A DNA stretch of 64,000 bases from an uncultured Bacteroidales bacterium (GTDB lineage Bacteria; Bacteroidota; Bacteroidia; Bacteroidales; UBA932). The notes under the pieces were generated by a model. The model was not told the DNA's origin. It saw only the letters and a list, made by a program, of their open reading frames with translations, and did no database searches. The stretch spans positions 91,808-155,807 of the forward strand of contig ONDF01000002.1 in assembly GCA_900316525.1 (NCBI GenBank), in the 5' to 3' direction. Positions 45,283-54,116 of the stretch are shown here, piece after piece (the stretch's first letter is position 1; each line of letters begins with the position of its first letter). The position numbers and the translations under genes are program-made.

Positions 45283-46469
45283 TCTTCCCAAAAAACAGGT
45301 ACATCCTGCGTTCCTCCCGCAGCAAAACAGTCGTAGCAGCGGGCTGCGCCCCAGCCGTAGGGGCCTTCCATGGACGGATCCGAATTCGGCAGCGTATTCG
45401 GGATGAGGGGCATGTATCCCCAGCTGTAGAAGTCGCGCCAGCTGTTTTCTCCGGCCATGTTTCCGTACTGGAGGGGATAGCTCAGCGCATAGGGGTCCCT
45501 GGCTTTCGTCAGGAGGTACTGGCTTCCGATGTAGGCCCTCAGAGTGGAGGACGTGGAAACGGTCACGTATCCCAGGACCATCCGGTCCGGCTCGGTCTCA
45601 CAGCGGAGGTTGCCCTGGATCTCGCCGGGATTCGGGGTGAACAGGTTGTCTCCCGCGCCGGTGCTTTCCTCCAAGTGCTGGAGGAAATCGTAGGTTCGCT
45701 TGTCGATGGTACGGGCTTTCACCCGGATGCTGTAGCGGCGGTGGTTCCGGTCGTCATACCGGGAAAACGAGTGCAGGGGGAAATCCTTCACGCCGGAAGT
45801 GGACATGCCGGTATAGTCGACAGGAATCTGTTTGCCTTGGTCGAGCGACTTGAAGCACCAGTAGCGGTCCCAGGCATTGATCCGGTATTCCGTGACGGTA
45901 TTGGTCCTGGAATCGTAGTCGTAATTCAGGTAATACTCCGTATGGAACCGCCAGGTTTCGTCGAAGGAGAGGAGCAGATAGCCCGTTGCATCGGGGCCCC
46001 CGTCCAGGGTGACGTTCACCATGACGTCGTTCAGGTTGGCCTTGAAGTTGATTTTCTTGATGACGGGCGGGGTCAGCGGCTTGATCCAGTCGCTCGTGTA
46101 CAACGCATCGTCCGTATTGACACACACGCGGTAGTTGTGGCCGACAGGGGCGTTTTCCGTGTGGAGGACATATTTCGTCATTGGAATATGAGCGTCTGTC
46201 TGCCCGTCGGAGGAGATGGTTCCCTCATATACGCCGCCGGCGTCGTCTTCGGCCCAGACGCGCTTGACGGATATCTTGGGCCGGGCGTCGTCCGGACCGG
46301 GCCAGAGGGAGGACATGGACCCGACATAGACCGTGGACATCTCTCCGAGGACGAGGTTTCCGTCCACGACGAGAACGCCTTCCGGAGCCTCCTCAAGATC
46401 CGGCTGATACGGGTAGATGCAGGCCGTCGCCAGGGAAAGGACGGCGAGAAGGGGCAGGATCTTTTTCAT
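45279..46469 (-). CDS. DUF4249 lipoprotein
   Basis: The 396-residue protein has a lipobox ATAC (Cys17) followed by IYPYQPDLEEAPEGVLVVDGNLVLGE, the usual opening of DUF4249, then a beta-rich fold with VYEGTISSDGQ and HNYRVCVNTDDALYTSDWI. DUF4249 genes in Bacteroidetes are typically next to a TonB-dependent receptor and are thought to be surface ligand-binding partners; that holds here, with a 1-base overlap to the receptor gene and ATGA overlap to the MG2-like gene. Confidence 0.9.
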   Translation of the reverse strand: MKKILPLLAVLSLATACIYPYQPDLEEAPEGVLVVDGNLVLGEMSTVYVGSMSSLWPGPDDARPKISVKRVWAEDDAGGVYEGTISSDGQTDAHIPMTKYVLHTENAPVGHNYRVCVNTDDALYTSDWIKPLTPPVIKKINFKANLNDVMVNVTLDGGPDATGYLLLSFDETWRFHTEYYLNYDYDSRTNTVTEYRINAWDRYWCFKSLDQGKQIPVDYTGMSTSGVKDFPLHSFSRYDDRNHRRYSIRVKARTIDKRTYDFLQHLEESTGAGDNLFTPNPGEIQGNLRCETEPDRMVLGYVTVSTSSTLRAYIGSQYLLTKARDPYALSYPLQYGNMAGENSWRDFYSWGYMPLIPNTLPNSDPSMEGPYGWGAARCYDCFAAGGTQDVPVFWEE

Positions 46470-49400
46470 CAGAACAGGATGTTGAGGTTGACGTACGGAA
46501 TCTGGGTGGCGAACACCGACAGCATATAGCCATTGGCCACCCCGGAATCGTTCTTGAAGAAGACCGAGTACGGGTTCTTGCGGCCGGTGACGTTGTATAC
46601 GCCCACGGTGATGGTCGTGTGGAAGGCGGCCTTCAGGTAGTGGCCCGGGTCGATGTTGAAGGCGATGTCGGTGCGGAAGTAGTCCGGGATCCGGAACGAG
46701 TTGCGCTCGTCATAGGCCATGCGCCAGTTGCCGCCATACCAGTACGTGCCGATGGGAACCGTGACCGGCCGGCCGGTGGAATAATCCACGTTCACCGAGA
46801 AGCTGTACCGGTGCGTCAGGGCGAAGTTCGTCACGAGCTTGAACTCGTGCGGCTTGTCATAGGGGGCGTTGTACCAGTCGCCGCCGGCGATGGTCTCGTT
46901 GCCGCGGTCCTGCATCTCTTTCTGGTGGGCGCGGGAGTAGGTGTAGGAGAGCCAGCCGGTGATCTTGCCGGTGGTTTTCTTGGCCATCACTTCCACGCCG
47001 TAGGCCCGTCCGAATACCGGGATGAGGTCGTCGGCCAGGTCCGGGTTCATGGCCAGCTGCGCGCCCGGCCGGAAGTCCAGGGCGAAGCGGGTCCGCTTGT
47101 AATAGAGCTCGGCGGAAAAGTCGATGCCGGTGTTCAGTTCCGTCCAGTACATGCCGCCGGCGCCCTGCCAGCCCCAAGTGGGCTTGATGGCTGCGTCGCT
47201 GAGCTTCCAGGTATCCATCGGGGAAACCGCGGAAGTGTTGGAAATCAGGTGGATATACTGGGTGAGCGAGTTGAGGCCGGCCTTGAAGGAGAGGTTCTCA
47301 AGGGGCGAGTATTTGAGGGCCAGCCGCAGGTCGGGCAGGCCGAAATAGACGGTTTCGTCCTTGAGGGCGAAGAAGGTGGAAATGCGGACGCCGCCCTCGA
47401 GGGAGAACTCGTCCGTCGGCTTCCAGGTGTCGGACAGGTAGAAGGCCGGCTCCTCGGCGTTCTCTCGCTTGAGGGTGCGCGCCCTGACCATAGAATCGAA
47501 TCCGAAGGGCGTCAGAATGCCGGGGTCCAGCATGTAGTGCGTCATGTGCATGCCCCAGGCGAGTTCGTGGTAGAGCCCCAGCTGCCGTTTCCGGTCCATG
47601 CGGAGGAAGACTTGGCGGATGTAGGTGTCCAGGTCGTAGGCGCCACTCTCCCACTCGTGGGCGGAGAGACGGTTCGTATAGCGGTCGTAACCGGCGCTCA
47701 CCTCCGTGCGTCCGATCTTGGAACGGTGCTTCCATACGACGGAAGCGTTCACGTTGTTGTAGCGGAAGGTCGTATCGCCGCCAAAGGTGAATCGGTCGTT
47801 GGCGTAATAGCCGTATACGTGGAGGGAATTGTTTGCGTCGAACCGGTGGGTGAGACCGAAGTTCGCATCCGCGAAGCCCGCCGATCCCCCGGAATACGCG
47901 CTGTTCTTGGGCAGCCGCTTCATGATCCAGTCGGAGTAGGTGATACGGCCGCCGGCATTGACGGAGGTCTTTCCCTTGACGATGGGCCCTTCCACCTGCA
48001 GCCGGCTCGTAAGGACGCCGAGGCCGGCGGATCCTTTCCATTTCTGCATGTCGCCGTCCTTGGAATCCACCCGGAGGACCGAGGACACGCGGCCGCCGTA
48101 TTCGGCCGGAATCGAGCTTTTGTACAGCTCCACGTTGGATACGATGTCGGGATTGAAGGCGGAGAAGATGCCGAACAGGTGCGTGGGGTTGTAGATGGTG
48201 CTGCCGTTGAACAGGATGAGGTTCTGGTCGGCGCTGCCGCCGCGGACGTTGAAGCCGCCGGACGCCTCGCCGACGCTCTTGACGCCCGGAAGGGTGAGGA
48301 CGGCCTTGATCACGTCCCCTTCGCCGAAGGCCGACGGAATCTTGTTCATCGTCTTCACGCTCACCTTTTCCACGCCCATCTCCGTGTTCCGGTGCTGGGC
48401 CATGCTTTCGGCCGAGACGATGGCCTCCTTGAGCATCGTCACTTTCTCGGTCATCACGACGTTCAGGCCGCCGTCGGAGCGGACCACGACGCGGAGGGCG
48501 AGGTCCTCCTTGCCGTCGGCGCTGAAGTTCAGGACGTTCTCGCCGCCGGGCAGGCTGAGGGTGTAGTTTCCGCGCCGGTCCGTCCGCGTATAGCTTTTCG
48601 TGTTGTCGTCGAAGACCACGACCCCGTACAGGGGCTCGCCGGTTTCGGCCTCCGTCACGGTTCCGTGCACGCTTTTCATCGCCTTTCCCTTGTCCACGGC
48701 CGCGTCGCCGATGGTGTAGACTTTGTTCCGGTAGGTGGCGAGGGCGGGGGCGTCCACATACTGGACGACGGTCGTATCTTTTTGTTTCTCAGAGAAATAC
48801 GATTCCGGAAGGCCAATCCCGGTGCCGGGCAGGTCGGCCGGCGTGGCGGCCCCGTACACCGGCGCCTCGGAGACGGCGTGCCAGCGGACGGCATCGACCG
48901 TAAGGAGCGGGTCTCCCGCGGGTTCCTTCAGCAGTTTTTTCAGCGTGCGTTTCCGGATTTTCCGGACGGCGCCGTTCTCGAGCACGTAAAAGTTCTCTTC
49001 CTGCTGGAAGTAGTTCGGGACCGAGGGGTTGAAGTCGTCCGTCTCCTCGCCGATGGCCCGCCAGCCTCCTCCCCCGTTCGCGTCGAACCGGATGTTTTTC
49101 CGGACCTGCCGCAGGAGGGGTTTCCGCCCGTTCCGGAGCACCTCGAAGAAGCCTTCCGGGGCTTCCTTCCATCCCAGGTACTGCAGGTTCACGAACAGGG
49201 TTTCTCCCATCGTGAACCAGGCAACCTGGTCACGGTAAACCACCACGGGCGTCGTTCCCTCGAGGGGACGGACCTGCAGCTCGTTCATGTAGGCGTCCAC
49301 GTTCAGGGAGATGTCCTCGTACTGCTTGCCGTTGTACCAGACGGTCCCCTGCTGGAAAGCCTTGCGGCTCCAGAAATAGGTTCCGTTGTACTTGAAGGGG

Positions 49401-49525
49401 TAGGTGGCCGGCAGCTTTCCGCGGAAGATGCCCGAAAACACGGCCGCCTCGTCTTCGCTTTGCGCCGCGGCCGTTCCGGCCAGGGAGAGCAGCGCCAAAG
49501 CGAGGAGAATCGTTCGTTTTACCAT
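46469..49525 (-). CDS. TonB-dependent receptor with extra N-terminal domain
   Basis: The 1018-residue protein has a signal peptide (MVKRTILLALALLSLAGTAAAQ). About 265 residues follow that I cannot assign (GTVWYNGKQYEDISLNVDAYMNEL... VRKIRKRTLKKLLKEP). Then come a CarboxypepD-like domain (about 292-375, VHGTVTEAETGEPLYGVVVFD), a plug (VSVKTMNKIPSAFGEGDVIKA...GFNVRGGSADQN) and a barrel ending FATQIPYVNLNILF. Its partner is the DUF4249 lipoprotein. The ligand is unknown. It overlaps hflX by 7 bases, linking a housekeeping GTPase to a nutrient receptor in one transcript. Confidence 0.92.
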   Translation of the reverse strand: MVKRTILLALALLSLAGTAAAQSEDEAAVFSGIFRGKLPATYPFKYNGTYFWSRKAFQQGTVWYNGKQYEDISLNVDAYMNELQVRPLEGTTPVVVYRDQVAWFTMGETLFVNLQYLGWKEAPEGFFEVLRNGRKPLLRQVRKNIRFDANGGGGWRAIGEETDDFNPSVPNYFQQEENFYVLENGAVRKIRKRTLKKLLKEPAGDPLLTVDAVRWHAVSEAPVYGAATPADLPGTGIGLPESYFSEKQKDTTVVQYVDAPALATYRNKVYTIGDAAVDKGKAMKSVHGTVTEAETGEPLYGVVVFDDNTKSYTRTDRRGNYTLSLPGGENVLNFSADGKEDLALRVVVRSDGGLNVVMTEKVTMLKEAIVSAESMAQHRNTEMGVEKVSVKTMNKIPSAFGEGDVIKAVLTLPGVKSVGEASGGFNVRGGSADQNLILFNGSTIYNPTHLFGIFSAFNPDIVSNVELYKSSIPAEYGGRVSSVLRVDSKDGDMQKWKGSAGLGVLTSRLQVEGPIVKGKTSVNAGGRITYSDWIMKRLPKNSAYSGGSAGFADANFGLTHRFDANNSLHVYGYYANDRFTFGGDTTFRYNNVNASVVWKHRSKIGRTEVSAGYDRYTNRLSAHEWESGAYDLDTYIRQVFLRMDRKRQLGLYHELAWGMHMTHYMLDPGILTPFGFDSMVRARTLKRENAEEPAFYLSDTWKPTDEFSLEGGVRISTFFALKDETVYFGLPDLRLALKYSPLENLSFKAGLNSLTQYIHLISNTSAVSPMDTWKLSDAAIKPTWGWQGAGGMYWTELNTGIDFSAELYYKRTRFALDFRPGAQLAMNPDLADDLIPVFGRAYGVEVMAKKTTGKITGWLSYTYSRAHQKEMQDRGNETIAGGDWYNAPYDKPHEFKLVTNFALTHRYSFSVNVDYSTGRPVTVPIGTYWYGGNWRMAYDERNSFRIPDYFRTDIAFNIDPGHYLKAAFHTTITVGVYNVTGRKNPYSVFFKNDSGVANGYMLSVFATQIPYVNLNILF

Positions 49526-50703
49526 AAAAAGTTATTGAAGGGATACCGGCCTGCGTGGATTTCCGCCACCATTTTGTACAGGTCGTTCCTCAGTTTGTCA
49601 ATGCCGATCTTCTGCGTCGCGGAGATGAAAATGCAAGGGGTTTTCTCCTGCGCGATCCAGCTATTCTTAAGTTCGTCCAGGGTGCGGTTCTTCGCTTCTT
49701 TGGGGGAGAGGGAGAACTCGTCGTAGGGCTCGTAGGTGTACGCATCGACCTTGTTGAACACGACAAAAACGGGTTTGTTCGCCGCGCCGATGTCTCGGAG
49801 CGTCTGTTCCACCACCTGCATCTGTTCCTCGAAGTCGGGGTGGGAGATGTCCACGACGTGCACGAGGATATCGGCCTCTCGGACCTCGTCCAGGGTGCTC
49901 TTGAAGGCTTCCACCAGCTGCGTGGGCAGTTTCCGGATGAAGCCGACGGTATCCGACAGCAGGAACGGGCAGTTCTCGATGACTACCTTCCGGACGGTCG
50001 TGTCGAGGGTGGCGAAGAGCTTGTTTTCCGCGAACACGTCGGATTTCGCCAGAATGTTCATCAGGGTGCTCTTGCCGACGTTCGTGTAGCCGACGAGCGC
50101 GAGGCGCACCAGGGAGCCACGGTTGCTGCGCTGGGTGGCCATCTGTCGGTCGACTTTCTTCAGGTCCTCCTTGAGCTTCGAAATCCGCTGCTTGACGATT
50201 CGGCGGTCCACCTCGATCTGGGTTTCACCCATACCGCCACGGGTGCCCATGCCGCCTCGCTGCCGCTCCAAGTGCGTCCACATACCGGCGAGCCGGGGCA
50301 ACATGTATTGATAATGAGCCAGTTCAACCTGCATCTTGGCATAGGAGGTCTTGGCCCGCTGGGCGAAAATCTCGAGGATGAGGCTTGTCCGGTCGATGAC
50401 GTCGGAGCACTCGATGATCTTTTCGATGTTGCGCTGCTGCGTGCCTGTGAGCTCGTCGTCAAATATAACGTACTGGATCTCGTTTTCCTCGCAGTAGGCC
50501 TTGATTTCCTGGAGCTTGCCCGTGCCGATGTATGTGGCCTTGTCGGGCCGGTCCATCCGCTGCATATACATCTTGTCGCCGATGGCGCCGGCCGTCTCGG
50601 CTAGGAACTGGAGCTCGTCCAGATATTCCTGCACCTTGCGCTCCCCTCCCTTCTCCAGGACTACGCCTACGAATACCGCTTTTTCTGTCTTGAATTGACT
50701 CAT
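49519..50703 (-). CDS. hflX: GTPase HflX
   Basis: The 394-residue protein has the N-terminal HflX domain (residues 1-195, with the glycine-rich RQRGGMGTRGGMGETQIEVDRR linker split around 150-168) and a GTPase domain with P-loop GYTNVGKST (205-213), switch LLSDTVGFIRKLP, and NKVDAYT. HflX splits stalled 70S ribosomes under heat or antibiotic stress. Its promoter region overlaps that of the divergent ybeY. The 3' end runs into the receptor gene. Confidence 0.97.
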   Translation of the reverse strand: MSQFKTEKAVFVGVVLEKGGERKVQEYLDELQFLAETAGAIGDKMYMQRMDRPDKATYIGTGKLQEIKAYCEENEIQYVIFDDELTGTQQRNIEKIIECSDVIDRTSLILEIFAQRAKTSYAKMQVELAHYQYMLPRLAGMWTHLERQRGGMGTRGGMGETQIEVDRRIVKQRISKLKEDLKKVDRQMATQRSNRGSLVRLALVGYTNVGKSTLMNILAKSDVFAENKLFATLDTTVRKVVIENCPFLLSDTVGFIRKLPTQLVEAFKSTLDEVREADILVHVVDISHPDFEEQMQVVEQTLRDIGAANKPVFVVFNKVDAYTYEPYDEFSLSPKEAKNRTLDELKNSWIAQEKTPCIFISATQKIGIDKLRNDLYKMVAEIHAGRYPFNNFLW

Positions 50704-50734
50704 TCTCTCTTTAAATCACGAACATTGACTAATC

Positions 50735-50766
50735 TTGCAAAGATATTTATTTTATTTGTAGATTTG
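50735..50766 (+). promoter_or_regulatory. ybeY promoter
   Basis: TTG (50735-50737), a 21-base spacer and TAGATTTG (50759-50766) precede the ATG at 50782 by 15 bases. Confidence 0.65.
50738..50745 (-). promoter_or_regulatory. hflX -7 box, overlapping the ybeY promoter
   Basis: TATCTTTG on the minus strand lies 34 bases before the hflX ATG at 50703. It abuts the -33 TTG of the divergent ybeY promoter, so polymerase binding at the two should be mutually exclusive. The best -33 TTTG (50772-50769) has a long 23-base spacer. Confidence 0.55.
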
Positions 50767-50781
50767 CACAAAATTCCCGAT

Positions 50782-51201
50782 ATGGTCTCTTACTTCACCG
50801 AAGATACGAAGTTTGCCTTCAAGGAGAAACGGCTCACCAACCGCTGGCTCAAGCTCGTCGCCGAGAGCGAGATCCGCCGCCTGGGCGACATCTCGATCAT
50901 TTTCTGCTCGGACAACTACATCCTGGACGTGAACATGAAGTACTTGCAGCACGATTACTTCACGGACATCATCACGTTCGACTACTGCGAGGGCGACCAC
51001 CTGAACGGCGACCTCTTCATCAGTGTCGATTCCGTCCGGGAGAACGCGGCCTTCTATGGGACGGAGTTCGAGAACGAACTGAATCGGGTAATTGTCCATG
51101 GTGTCCTTCACCTGATCGGTTACGACGACCACACGAAGGAGGACATCGCGCAGATGCGGGCCAAGGAGAACTACTATCTTTCCCTCCGGGAGCTCGTATG
51201 A
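50782..51201 (+). CDS. ybeY: rRNA maturation endonuclease YbeY
   Basis: I start at the ATG at 50782 ([13 protein letters not shown]), giving 139 residues; the longer frame extends into the hflX promoter. The metal site is [12 protein letters not shown] (His106, His110, His117), with one more residue between the second and third His than in the common H-x3-H-x5-H form. The family's [20 protein letters not shown] region is present. YbeY acts in 16S rRNA 3' processing and ribosome quality control. It overlaps mnmG by 4 bases. Confidence 0.93.
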   Translation: MVSYFTEDTKFAFKEKRLTNRWLKLVAESEIRRLGDISIIFCSDNYILDVNMKYLQHDYFTDIITFDYCEGDHLNGDLFISVDSVRENAAFYGTEFENELNRVIVHGVLHLIGYDDHTKEDIAQMRAKENYYLSLRELV

Positions 51202-53057
51202 CCTCCCGCTTCGACATCATCGTCGTTGGCGGCGGTCACGCCGGCTGCGAAGCCGCGATGGCCGCGGCCTCGCTCGGCTCGTCCGTCCTCCTGGTCTCCC
51301 CCGACTTGAACGGCTTCGCGAAGATGTCGTGCAACCCGGCGGTGGGTGGCATTGCCAAAGGACAGATAGTCCGGGAGATCGACGCCCTCGGCGGATGGAC
51401 CGGCGTGGTCACGGACGCGGCGACGCTCCAGTTCCGGATGCTCAACCGCTCCAAGGGCCCGGCAATGTGGAGTCCGCGTGCGCAATGCGACAAACTCGCC
51501 TTTTCGCTGAAATGGCGCGAAGTCTTGTTAAGTTGCTCTAAATTAAGTATTTACGCGGATTTTGTCGAAAATCTTCTCTTTGAGAATGGCGTTTTGGCGG
51601 GCGTCCGTACGATTACCGGGGCAATTTTCAAATCTCAAGCGGTTATTTTGACCGCTGGGACGTTCTTGAACGGCAAGATGTTCATCGGCCCGCACTCTTT
51701 CGAGGGCGGCCGCATCGGCGAGCTCTCGGCCTATCACGTCTCCGACCAGCTCGCCGCCCTCGGCATTCCGACCGCCCGGATGAAGACCGGCACTCCCCCG
51801 CGGATCGACGTCCGCTCGGTGGACCTGTCGAAACTTCCCGTCCAGGTCGGCGATCCCGAACCCGCCCGCTTCTCCTTCCTGGATATTCCTTCGGCGATTC
51901 AGGGTGGTGCCCCGCAAATGGACTGCTACATCCTCCATACGAACGAGGCCGTCCATGACATCCTCCGCTCCGGCTTCGACCGCTCTCCCCTGTTCACGGG
52001 ACTGATACACGGTCGAGGCCCGCGCTATTGTCCAAGCATCGAGGACAAGCTCCGTACCTTTGCGGACAAGGATTCCCACCAGCTTTTCCTGGAACCGGAA
52101 GGTCGGAACAATGACGAGTATTATCTGCAAGGATTCTCCTCCTCGCTGCCGCTGGATGTGCAGCTGAATGCCTTGCATGCTATTCCCGGATTGGAGAATT
52201 GCGTGGTCTTCAAGCCTGCCTATGCTGTGGAATACGATTACTTCGATCCGCAGTATCTGCACTATTCCCTCGAATCCCGCGTTGTCGACGGGCTCTTCCT
52301 GGCCGGTCAGGTCAATGGTACTACGGGCTATGAGGAGGCTGCTGCGCAAGGTTTGATGGCGGGTATCAATGCCCATCGCAAGCTGAAAGGGGAGGAACCG
52401 TTCATCCTTCGCCGGGACCAGGCGTACATCGGCGTGCTCATCGATGACCTCATCAATAAGGGCGTAGATGAGCCTTATCGGATGTTTACCTCTCGTGCAG
52501 AATACCGCATTCTGCTGCGTCAGGATAATGCCGACTTCCGTTTGACGGAGCTTTCGCATGAGATTGGATTGGCCTCTGAGGGGCGCTACGCGGCCGTTTG
52601 CCGCAAGAAAGAGCAGGTAGCAGAGCTTCAGGATTACTGTGAATCCAAGAAGGTTCGCGCCGATGTCGTAAATGACTATCTGGAGTCCGTGGGCTCCGCT
52701 CCCCTATCCGATTCCCGCAAGTTGGCCGAGCTCGTGGCTCGCCCCGAACTCTCTTTGGCCGACCTGATGAAAATTGTTCCACATGGAACATTTTCTCCGG
52801 AAGTTGTGGAATCTGTCGAGATCGGTATTAAGTACGCGGGCTACATCGAGCGCGAAAAACAGCAGGCCGAAAAGAACAATCGCCTGGAATACATCAAGAT
52901 TCCCGCCGACTTCGACTTCGATAAAGTCCAGAGTCTTTCCATTGAATGCCGTCAGAAACTGAAGCGCTACCGTCCCGCCACCATCGCCCAAGCCTCCCGC
53001 ATCTCCGGCATCTCCCCCGCTGATATCTCCGTCCTTCTGGTCTACTTCGGAAGATAA
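51198..53057 (+). CDS. mnmG: tRNA uridine-5-carboxymethylaminomethyl modification enzyme MnmG
   Basis: With MnmE it modifies the wobble uridine of several tRNAs. The 619-residue protein has the FAD-binding [14 protein letters not shown] near residue 10, [24 protein letters not shown], the [12 protein letters not shown] motif, and the C-terminal tRNA-binding helical region. Two stretches are noticeably AT-richer (about 51520-51660 and 52130-52650). A 16-base imperfect palindrome resembling parS lies inside its 3' part at 52775. In many bacteria mnmG (gidA) lies near the replication origin, which fits the oriC candidate 19 kb away. Confidence 0.98.
   Translation: MTSRFDIIVVGGGHAGCEAAMAAASLGSSVLLVSPDLNGFAKMSCNPAVGGIAKGQIVREIDALGGWTGVVTDAATLQFRMLNRSKGPAMWSPRAQCDKLAFSLKWREVLLSCSKLSIYADFVENLLFENGVLAGVRTITGAIFKSQAVILTAGTFLNGKMFIGPHSFEGGRIGELSAYHVSDQLAALGIPTARMKTGTPPRIDVRSVDLSKLPVQVGDPEPARFSFLDIPSAIQGGAPQMDCYILHTNEAVHDILRSGFDRSPLFTGLIHGRGPRYCPSIEDKLRTFADKDSHQLFLEPEGRNNDEYYLQGFSSSLPLDVQLNALHAIPGLENCVVFKPAYAVEYDYFDPQYLHYSLESRVVDGLFLAGQVNGTTGYEEAAAQGLMAGINAHRKLKGEEPFILRRDQAYIGVLIDDLINKGVDEPYRMFTSRAEYRILLRQDNADFRLTELSHEIGLASEGRYAAVCRKKEQVAELQDYCESKKVRADVVNDYLESVGSAPLSDSRKLAELVARPELSLADLMKIVPHGTFSPEVVESVEIGIKYAGYIEREKQQAEKNNRLEYIKIPADFDFDKVQSLSIECRQKLKRYRPATIAQASRISGISPADISVLLVYFGR
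52775..52790. other. parS-like site 1 (inside mnmG)
   Basis: TGTTCCACATGGAACA resembles the widely conserved ParB site TGTTTCACGTGAAACA, with a symmetric T-to-C/A-to-G change in both arms and one central mismatch. A second copy lies 304 bases to the right. Confidence 0.45.
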
Positions 53058-53488
53058 AGGTTGTCTTCTGACCGTTTTTGTTCCACGTAGAACATTATCT
53101 CCGCCAGAGGGTTTTTGTTTCGAAACCGTCTCCGCTTCGCTCCGACCCCTCCCAAAGCCGGCTTGCGCCGTCTTCGGGCCCCTCGAAGGGTTGGCCTCCG
53201 GGGTCCCCGAAAATCTGTTGATTTTTGGGGTGGTTCTGCCGAGGGTGGCCATAGGTTTCGGAACAAACACCCTCTGCCTCCGTTTCTGGCATATTATAAG
53301 ACCTTGGCATTGGAGAAAGGGTATAGGTTTCCGAAGGCGTGTCCACCCCAGGACACGGGCAGGGGGAGGGGCCCGTTGGATACAAGTTCCCGCCAAGGCG
53401 GGGACGCAGGAGACAATGGGAGGGGCCGGAGCGAAGCGGAGTCCTTCGGGAACCTATACCCTTTCTCCGCCGAGGGTGGAATGGACTT
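53058..53488. repeat. Non-coding mosaic of inverted repeats between mnmG and ruvA
   Basis: No gene is present. Three inverted pairs are interlaced: 53103-53127 with 53254-53277 (GTTTCGAAACC side, imperfect), 53131-53154 with 53417-53440 (23 of 24 bases), and 53312-53337 with 53443-53468 (25 of 26 bases). GCCGAGGGTGG also occurs directly at 53238 and 53470. The whole could fold into a large cruciform or structured RNA and looks like a patchwork of a multi-copy intergenic repeat. The purine-rich/GAAGCGGAG units resemble dispersed repeats of Bacteroidetes genomes. Confidence 0.7.
53079..53094. other. parS-like site 2 (after mnmG)
   Basis: TGTTCCACGTAGAACA matches the arms of site 1 with a CACGT centre and a single mismatch from a perfect palindrome, 22 bases after the mnmG stop. 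Confidence 0.45.
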
Positions 53489-54076
53489 TTACAGCTTCTT
53501 GAGGGCGGCTTTGATGAGGTCTTCGACGCGGGGGGTGGGGTTGTCCTTGAGGAGGGAGGGCATGACTTTGGAGATGGCAGCTTTGGAGAAGCCGAGCATC
53601 ACCAGGGCCGTGGTGGCCTCGTCGACAATGGCGTTGTTGTCGGTCTTGAAGATGGTGGTGTTGTCGGTGCCGGCGCCCTTGACGATCTTGTCCTTGAGTT
53701 CCAAAACCAGGCGCTGGGCGCTCTTGAGGCCGATTCCCTTGACACTTTTGATCCGGGCGATGTTTTCGGAAAGGATGGCCTGGCGGATTTCGTCGGAGGT
53801 CAGGGAGGACAACATCATCCGGGCGGAAGCCACGCCGATGCCGGAGACGCCGATCAGGAGCCGGAAGAGTTCCCGTTCGTCCTTGGTGGCGAAGCCGAAG
53901 AAGAGTTCCTCGTCCTCCCGGATATAGTGGTGGATGTAGGCGACCGTCTGGGTTTGGAGCTGCATCTTCTCGTAGGTCTGCAGGGAGATGAGGATGCTGT
54001 AGCCGATGCCGCCGCATTCGAGGATGAGCTCGGTGGGCGACAGCTCTATGATTTGTCCTTTAATATAATCAATCAT
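53489..54076 (-). CDS. ruvA: Holliday junction DNA-binding protein RuvA
   Basis: The 195-residue protein is full length: N-terminal OB fold (MIDYIKGQIIELSPTELILECGGIGY), two helix-hairpin-helix motifs (LIGVSGIGVASARMML and SVKGIGLKSAQRLVLELKDKI) and a C-terminal RuvB-binding three-helix domain (ATTALVMLGFSKAAISKVM). It holds the four-way junction while RuvB pumps DNA. It is encoded alone on the minus strand. Its -7 box ends four bases before the ATG, so the mRNA is probably leaderless. Confidence 0.97.
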   Translation of the reverse strand: MIDYIKGQIIELSPTELILECGGIGYSILISLQTYEKMQLQTQTVAYIHHYIREDEELFFGFATKDERELFRLLIGVSGIGVASARMMLSSLTSDEIRQAILSENIARIKSVKGIGLKSAQRLVLELKDKIVKGAGTDNTTIFKTDNNAIVDEATTALVMLGFSKAAISKVMPSLLKDNPTPRVEDLIKAALKKL

Positions 54077-54080
54077 AACG

Positions 54081-54111
54081 CAAAAATATGTAAATTTGCA
54101 GACTTATCAAA
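54081..54111 (-). promoter_or_regulatory. ruvA promoter, leaderless type
   Basis: On the minus strand TTTG (54111-54108), a 19-base spacer and TATTTTTG (54088-54081) are followed by CGTT and then the ruvA ATG. A transcript starting the usual 5-8 bases after the box would begin at or inside the ATG. It overlaps the sufS -7 box. Confidence 0.72.
54091..54098 (+). promoter_or_regulatory. sufS -7 box
   Basis: TAAATTTG lies 18 bases before the sufS ATG at 54117, inside the divergent ruvA promoter. No clear -33 is visible at the proper distance. Confidence 0.5.
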
Positions 54112-54116
54112 GAAGT

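Noticed and set aside
53058..53488. CRISPR array or tRNA cluster in the repeat-rich spacer
   Set aside because: Repeats are inverted and unequally spaced with no regular spacers, and no cloverleaf or CCA-adjacent stem can be drawn.
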